From positions 35,603,280 through 35,667,279 of the forward strand of contig OX457052.1 of assembly GCA_949752735.1 (NCBI GenBank): a DNA stretch of 64,000 nt, read 5' to 3'. The position numbers and the translations under genes were made by a program. Position 1 is the first letter of the stretch. Each line of letters starts with the position of its first letter. The DNA is from Lumbricus terrestris. Lineage: Eukaryota; Annelida; Clitellata; Crassiclitellata; Lumbricidae. Shown piece after piece: positions 60,131-64,000 of the stretch. Under the pieces are notes generated by a model. It made no database searches. It was not told the DNA's origin and was given only the letters and a program-made list of their open reading frames with translations.

Positions 60131-60599
60131 CTTCCTGGCTGCCAGTCTTGAGAAACCTCTAGCCTTATCATTCTCACTTGAGCCACCTCTAACGGTGACT
60201 AGGGAAAATAAATCTAGCAACCTCTAGATGTAACTAGTCACTGGCTCGGCCAATCTGGAACGACCCCTAGCAGTGATGTTCTGTTCGCACTCATCTTCCC
60301 CTTCCCTTCCCACTTTCTTACCAGAAAAGATGTCAAAATGAAATTAATAGAATTGTTTTCTAGGGCAGTTTTAGGTGCAGACAGTCGGGAAATAGGCAGT
60401 TTATACTTGCTTAGAGCACGTACTTTGTTGCAGCGTGTACCTTTATGCAAAAAAGAGTAGTGGGTATAATTTTTCGGACAGTCACTGTATAAAAATATTT
60501 TACCAAAATAAAAATATTTTCCAACCTACCTACCCAATTTTTTAGAGCTCTGTTACCGGAAACACAGCATTATTTTTTTTGGCCTAATTAATTAAAACG

Positions 60600-60800
60600 C
60601 ACTGCGCTTTATATGTACAAGTTTTGCAGTAATCTTAATTAAACTTAACTACCAACTGAACAGACAGCTTTGCAATTACAACGGCGCTAATAGCAGCCTA
60701 CAAAGCAAATCCGCCTAACGGGGCTCGAACTCGCTACCTCTCGCACTCTACTCAAGCGTGTTATCCATTACTCTACCGCTCCTCCGAGTTGCTCAACACC
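60600..60800 (-). mobile_element. tRNA-derived SINE, family B
   Basis: Minus-strand head at 60715-60790 with B box gagttcgagcccc, body with 'actgaacagacagc'. In the large INTS3 intron. Confidence 0.75.
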
Positions 60801-60916
60801 AGTCTACCACACCTTTATTTACAAATGCATCTGTCCTATAAATTAATTTTTGGTTAAAACAAAAATGTTCAAGTTGAAAGTTAATTCCATCAACGCATCT
60901 TCAGTTTCTTTATCAC

Positions 60917-62635
60917 ATGGCTTTCGATGTAATAAAGAAACTCCGGCAAAACGTGATACCTAAACAAAGGAACATCGCAGATGAAGAAGGAAGGCTACTA
61001 TCGGACATGGAGAGCATAAAAACGAGATGGAGACAGTATACAGAAGAGCTATACAGGGACAGCGAGGAGGACGGAGAAGAGAGGGAATACACCAGGCATG
61101 AAGCGGGGAATGGAGAGAGGACAGCGCCGATACTGGTGGATGAAGTCAGAGATGCAATCAGGAGGCTGCCAAAGGGGAAGGCAACTGGAATCGACGAACT
61201 GCCGGCGGAATTATGGAAGATGGATAGCGATAAGATTGCAGCGGTCTTCTGCAAGCTATGCAACAAGATACTGGAAACGGAGGAATGGCCTGCGGACTGG
61301 ATTAAGTCAATTTTCGTTGCGATTCCGAAAGTCAAGGGAACAACGAAATGCGAGGAACATAGAACTATTGCCTTGATCAGCCATGCGAGCAAGATAATGC
61401 TCCGAGTTCTGCTTGGCAGGATGCAGAAGGTGGCGGATGAGGAGCTATCGGACGTACAGATGGGATTCAGGAAGGGAGTGGGCACAAGAGACCAGATTTT
61501 CAACTTACGAATCATCATTGAGAAAGCAAGAGAACATCAAACGCCTCTGTATATAGCCTTCATAGACTATAAGAAAGCCTTTGACTCGGTGAAGCATAAG
61601 AAACTCTGGACAGTGCTAAAAGAAATGGGAGTGGACAGCCAAGTAGTGAAGGTTTTTAAAAGCCTGTATGACAACCAACAGGCAGCGGTCCGCATAGACA
61701 AGGAAATCACGGAATGGTTCAGGATTGGAAAGGGGGTGAGGCAGGGCTGCCTGATATCACCACTGTCATTTAACGGGTACTCAGAGAAGGTGATGAGAGA
61801 GTCTGCGGATATACTTAGCTGGATCGGAGTAACGGTAAGCGGACGGACAATAAACAACTTGCGATATGCGGATGATATCGTACTCGTCGCTACATCAAAA
61901 GAAGCGCTCCAGCAACTAATGGACAGAGTGAATGAAACATCTAAGAAATATGGGCTGGAAATAAATAGTAAGAAAACAAAAGTGATGGTGGTGAGCAGAG
62001 ATCGAGAGAGGATAGCGATCACATGTAATGGTGGAATCTTGGAGCAAGTGGAGTCGTTCCGTTACCTAGGCGTCATAGTGGAGGAGAGTGGAGATGGAGG
62101 CAGGGAGATTAGAGCCAGACTGGGGATGGCGCGAACGGCCATGGGGTCTTTGACTACACTGTGGAAGGACAGAACCATTGGAGCAGGGCTGAAGCTAAGG
62201 CTTATGGGGTCACTGGTGTGGCCGGTGGCGCTGTACGGCTGTGAAACTTGGACGCTAAGGAAGGAAGACAAAAGAAGAATATCAGCGTTTGAGATGACAA
62301 CATATAGAAAGATGTTGAGAATCAGCTGGAAGGAGTTTAGAACAAACGAATCTATACTGGAAGAGTTGCAGCCGGAGCGGCGCCTGCTGGAGGTGGTGAA
62401 AGGAAGGAAGCTGAACTACTTCGGACACATGATCAGAGCCGACAAGCTGCCGGCATTCATATGTCAGGGCTATCTTGACGGAAAAAGGGCTCAGGGAAGG
62501 CCGAGGAGAAGATGGATGGATGACGTGGAGGAATGGACGGGGATGGTGATGGCCGACTGTGTAAAAACCGCGAGGAACAGAGAGCAATGGAGGAAGATGG
62601 CGTCGTCGACTCTAATCCCCGATCCGCAGCAATGA
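60917..62635 (+). mobile_element. RTE-like LINE, open reverse transcriptase ORF (572 codons)
   Basis: Uninterrupted ORF of a non-LTR retrotransposon. RT motifs appear in order: KGKATGIDELPAELW (about residues 87-101), MGFRKGVGTRDQIFNL, motif A FIDYKKAFDSVKHKKLW, motif B GKGVRQGCLISPLSFNGYS, and the catalytic YADD in LRYADDIVLVA. The C-terminal part is LVWPVALYGCETWTLRKEDK and YFGHMIRADKLPAFICQGYL. The endonuclease domain expected upstream is missing, so the element is 5' truncated or the start lies in a broken part. SPLSFNGYSE differs from the usual SPLLFNLYSE, which may reduce activity. It lies antisense within an INTS3 intron. Lack of stops suggests a recent insertion. Confidence 0.93.
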
Positions 62636-63728
62636 GGATGGTCACGACGGATGAAATGCTTCGTTCCAGTGGCCAAGGGCAACGACGACGACGATCTTCA
62701 GGGGAATAATAGAAATCAGGATGCTACAACGAAGATCACGAGAGTCCCTCTCCTTTCGCTCACGCTTTGGACTGGCACAGCCAAAACTTAACCAAGGCAG
62801 AGTTCGGTATAAAAAGCATTTTCTAACAATGTTTTAAAGGTGTGCAAAGAGAGACAGTTCAAATTGCCCTCTATTTCATAGAGATAGGACTGGTACCAGA
62901 GTACACCAGTGGCAAAGTAATGCCAGACCAAAGACGGACAGAGGAGGAGGGCAACACTAAAGATCTTTTTCACTGAAGTGTCGCTAGACAACCAGACGAT
63001 TATCAGAAACCACTACTGCTTATATTCTAGCAGTGCCAGTCCCAAACCAGGATATAGGGGAGGGCGACGCAAATCAACTTTGTTATGATACAGTGTCACT
63101 AAACATCAACTAAAGAACTTTTGGAATTCACAAGATCTGTGGGATACAATTGAACACTTGAATAATTGAACACCTCTTTTAAGGATGATCATCCAATATT
63201 AAATGCGAGCAGATATTTGTCACATCCAAATAGCTATTGAATTACAATGCTTGTACACCTATGCACTCTAAACATCAAAATGTAAATAAAATAAAATATT
63301 AAAGTCGGAATTGGGAAAAAACTTTCCACTAAAAGGAGACATTGTTTTGGGAGACCTGAATGCTGATAAAAAAAGCTGGGCAGCATAACCACCAACGAAA
63401 GACGTCAGATTTTGGAAGAAATTCAAAATGATAAGAGATCAACTGTTCTAAACAGAGGAGAACTCACACTAACACCTCCTACACATTAAAAAAATCTTTC
63501 AGTCATACACACATCACTTGTGGCAATAGAACTGGCCTTAAACTGTCAACATTCTAATCTAATCTAATCTAATAAAGCATTTGTAAAGCGCTTCTCACAA
63601 CAGAGCTATTCAGAAGCGCTGCTTGAAGACTTTCTTATTTCCTCGGGCTGTCATACCGAGAGCGCCTCTGAATAGCTAACACTGTAAGATGCGTTTTAAA
63701 AATCCTCATATACAATGCGATGCGATAC
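62636..63728. other. INTS3 intron, repeats
   Basis: LINE 3' flank, then dispersed repeats at 62930-62995 and 63025-63110, the 'gttttaaaggtgtgcaaaga' motif at 62831-62851 and a tail-like piece at 63565-63625. No gene. Confidence 0.5.
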
Positions 63729-63842
63729 CTGTGAAGTCGAGTTTCGGCAGGATCGGCATGATGTGTTCGACTGGTATCGTATGAACGGATATCAACTGCC
63801 AGAGGAAATATTGCTCGATTGTTTCCCACTGAAGACTCGCGT
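63729..63842 (-). CDS. INTS3: INTS3 exon (first in window)
   Basis: 114 bp, acceptor gttgtag and donor gtatcg. Encodes SLQWETIEQYFLWQL, then SVHTIPVEHIMPILPKLDFT. The human counterpart is SLDWETFEQYCAWQLFLAHN then IPLETIIPILQHLKYK. The acceptor is weak in pyrimidines, but upstream in this frame there is a TGA, so the exon cannot begin earlier. Confidence 0.93.
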
Positions 63843-64000
63843 CTACAACGTCGCAAACATTCAGTCATTCTATGAACCTGTATAGTTCCCCCTTTAAGAT
63901 ACCATACCTACTCAGGACCAATCCCAGTCCAGCCACAGTGCCATGTATTGCAGGCAGTCTGTTCAGTTGGTATATAGTCAAGATTTATGTATTCTGTAAT
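63843..64000. other. INTS3 intron continuing out of the window
   Basis: Too short to characterise. The end has a family B-like 'attgcaggcagtctgttcag' piece. Confidence 0.45.

Larger units (their letters stand above)
57452..60585. mobile_element. Possible 3.1-kb inverted-repeat element hosting nested hATs
   Basis: Left end near 57455 ('ccaaaaaataatgttgtgtt', then tccggtaac) and right end near 60550-60583 (gttaccggaaacacagc, then attattttttttgg) are inverted repeats of about 30 bp. A second left-end-like copy lies at 57648-57690. No target duplication was found, so boundaries are approximate. Confidence 0.5.
52070..63842 (-). other. INTS3: INTS3 gene, 3' part (seven coding exons; 5' part outside window)
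   Basis: Gene span. INTS3 is a nuclear helical-repeat protein. It is a subunit of the Integrator complex on RNA polymerase II and the scaffold (SOSS-A) of the SOSS single-stranded-DNA repair complex. Seven exons join without a frame break and align in order with the C-terminal about 250 residues of human INTS3. Anchors are SLQWETIEQYFLWQL (human SLDWETFEQYCAWQL), EQILAHLDHMRLTC (EQILEHLDNLRLNL) and ALQFVQTSCSEALKAK (ALQHVQASCDEAHKMK). The C-terminus is basic/acidic and Ser-rich as in human. The second intron piece of about 6.9 kb holds an RTE retrotransposon and nested hATs. Confidence 0.96.

Overview
This is animal nuclear DNA: short coding exons with GT-AG (and one GC-AG) splice sites, long AT-rich introns, and a very high load of transposons and microsatellites. 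The proteins are deeply conserved metazoan ones. The tRNA-derived SINEs, abundant hAT-like and Helitron elements and frequent 'taggccta' words fit a marine invertebrate, possibly an echinoderm. That placement is an impression, not a proof.

Four protein-coding loci were assembled by joining exons whose reading phases agree. (1) 1-31.2 kb, + strand: the 3' part of a fibulin-1-like extracellular matrix gene. It has ten calcium-binding EGF exons, an Arg/Gly/Pro-rich linker exon and two exons of the fibulin C-terminal module; its 5' end lies left of the window. (2) 38.1-43.4 kb, - strand: a complete five-exon gene for the RNA polymerase subunit RPABC2 (POLR2F), 134 aa. (3) 46.1-49.2 kb, + strand: a C18orf32-like small hydrophobic protein exon followed by a dithiol glutaredoxin (GLRX2-like). 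The exon phases would allow separate proteins, a dicistronic transcript or an in-frame fusion. (4) 52.1-63.8 kb, - strand: the last seven coding exons of Integrator/SOSS subunit INTS3; its 5' part lies right of the window. Fibulin and POLR2F converge, POLR2F and the C18orf32-like gene diverge, and the glutaredoxin and INTS3 converge.

Nearly everything else is mobile DNA. There are at least nine hAT-like elements with 8-bp target duplications, several nested in each other; two Helitrons with TC...CTAG ends, one proven by an empty paralogous site; a Tc1/mariner remnant; a 9-bp-TSD MITE; and LINE 3' ends. One RTE-like element keeps an open 572-codon reverse transcriptase ORF. Two tRNA-derived SINE families are present, one sharing its tail with a LINE. 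Large tandem arrays include a run of about 16 copies of a roughly 88-bp unit. No prokaryotic-type system, CRISPR array or virus was seen. The most unusual biology is the C18orf32/glutaredoxin locus, where a transposon end appears to supply a splice donor, and the repeat-bearing insertion inside one fibulin EGF domain.
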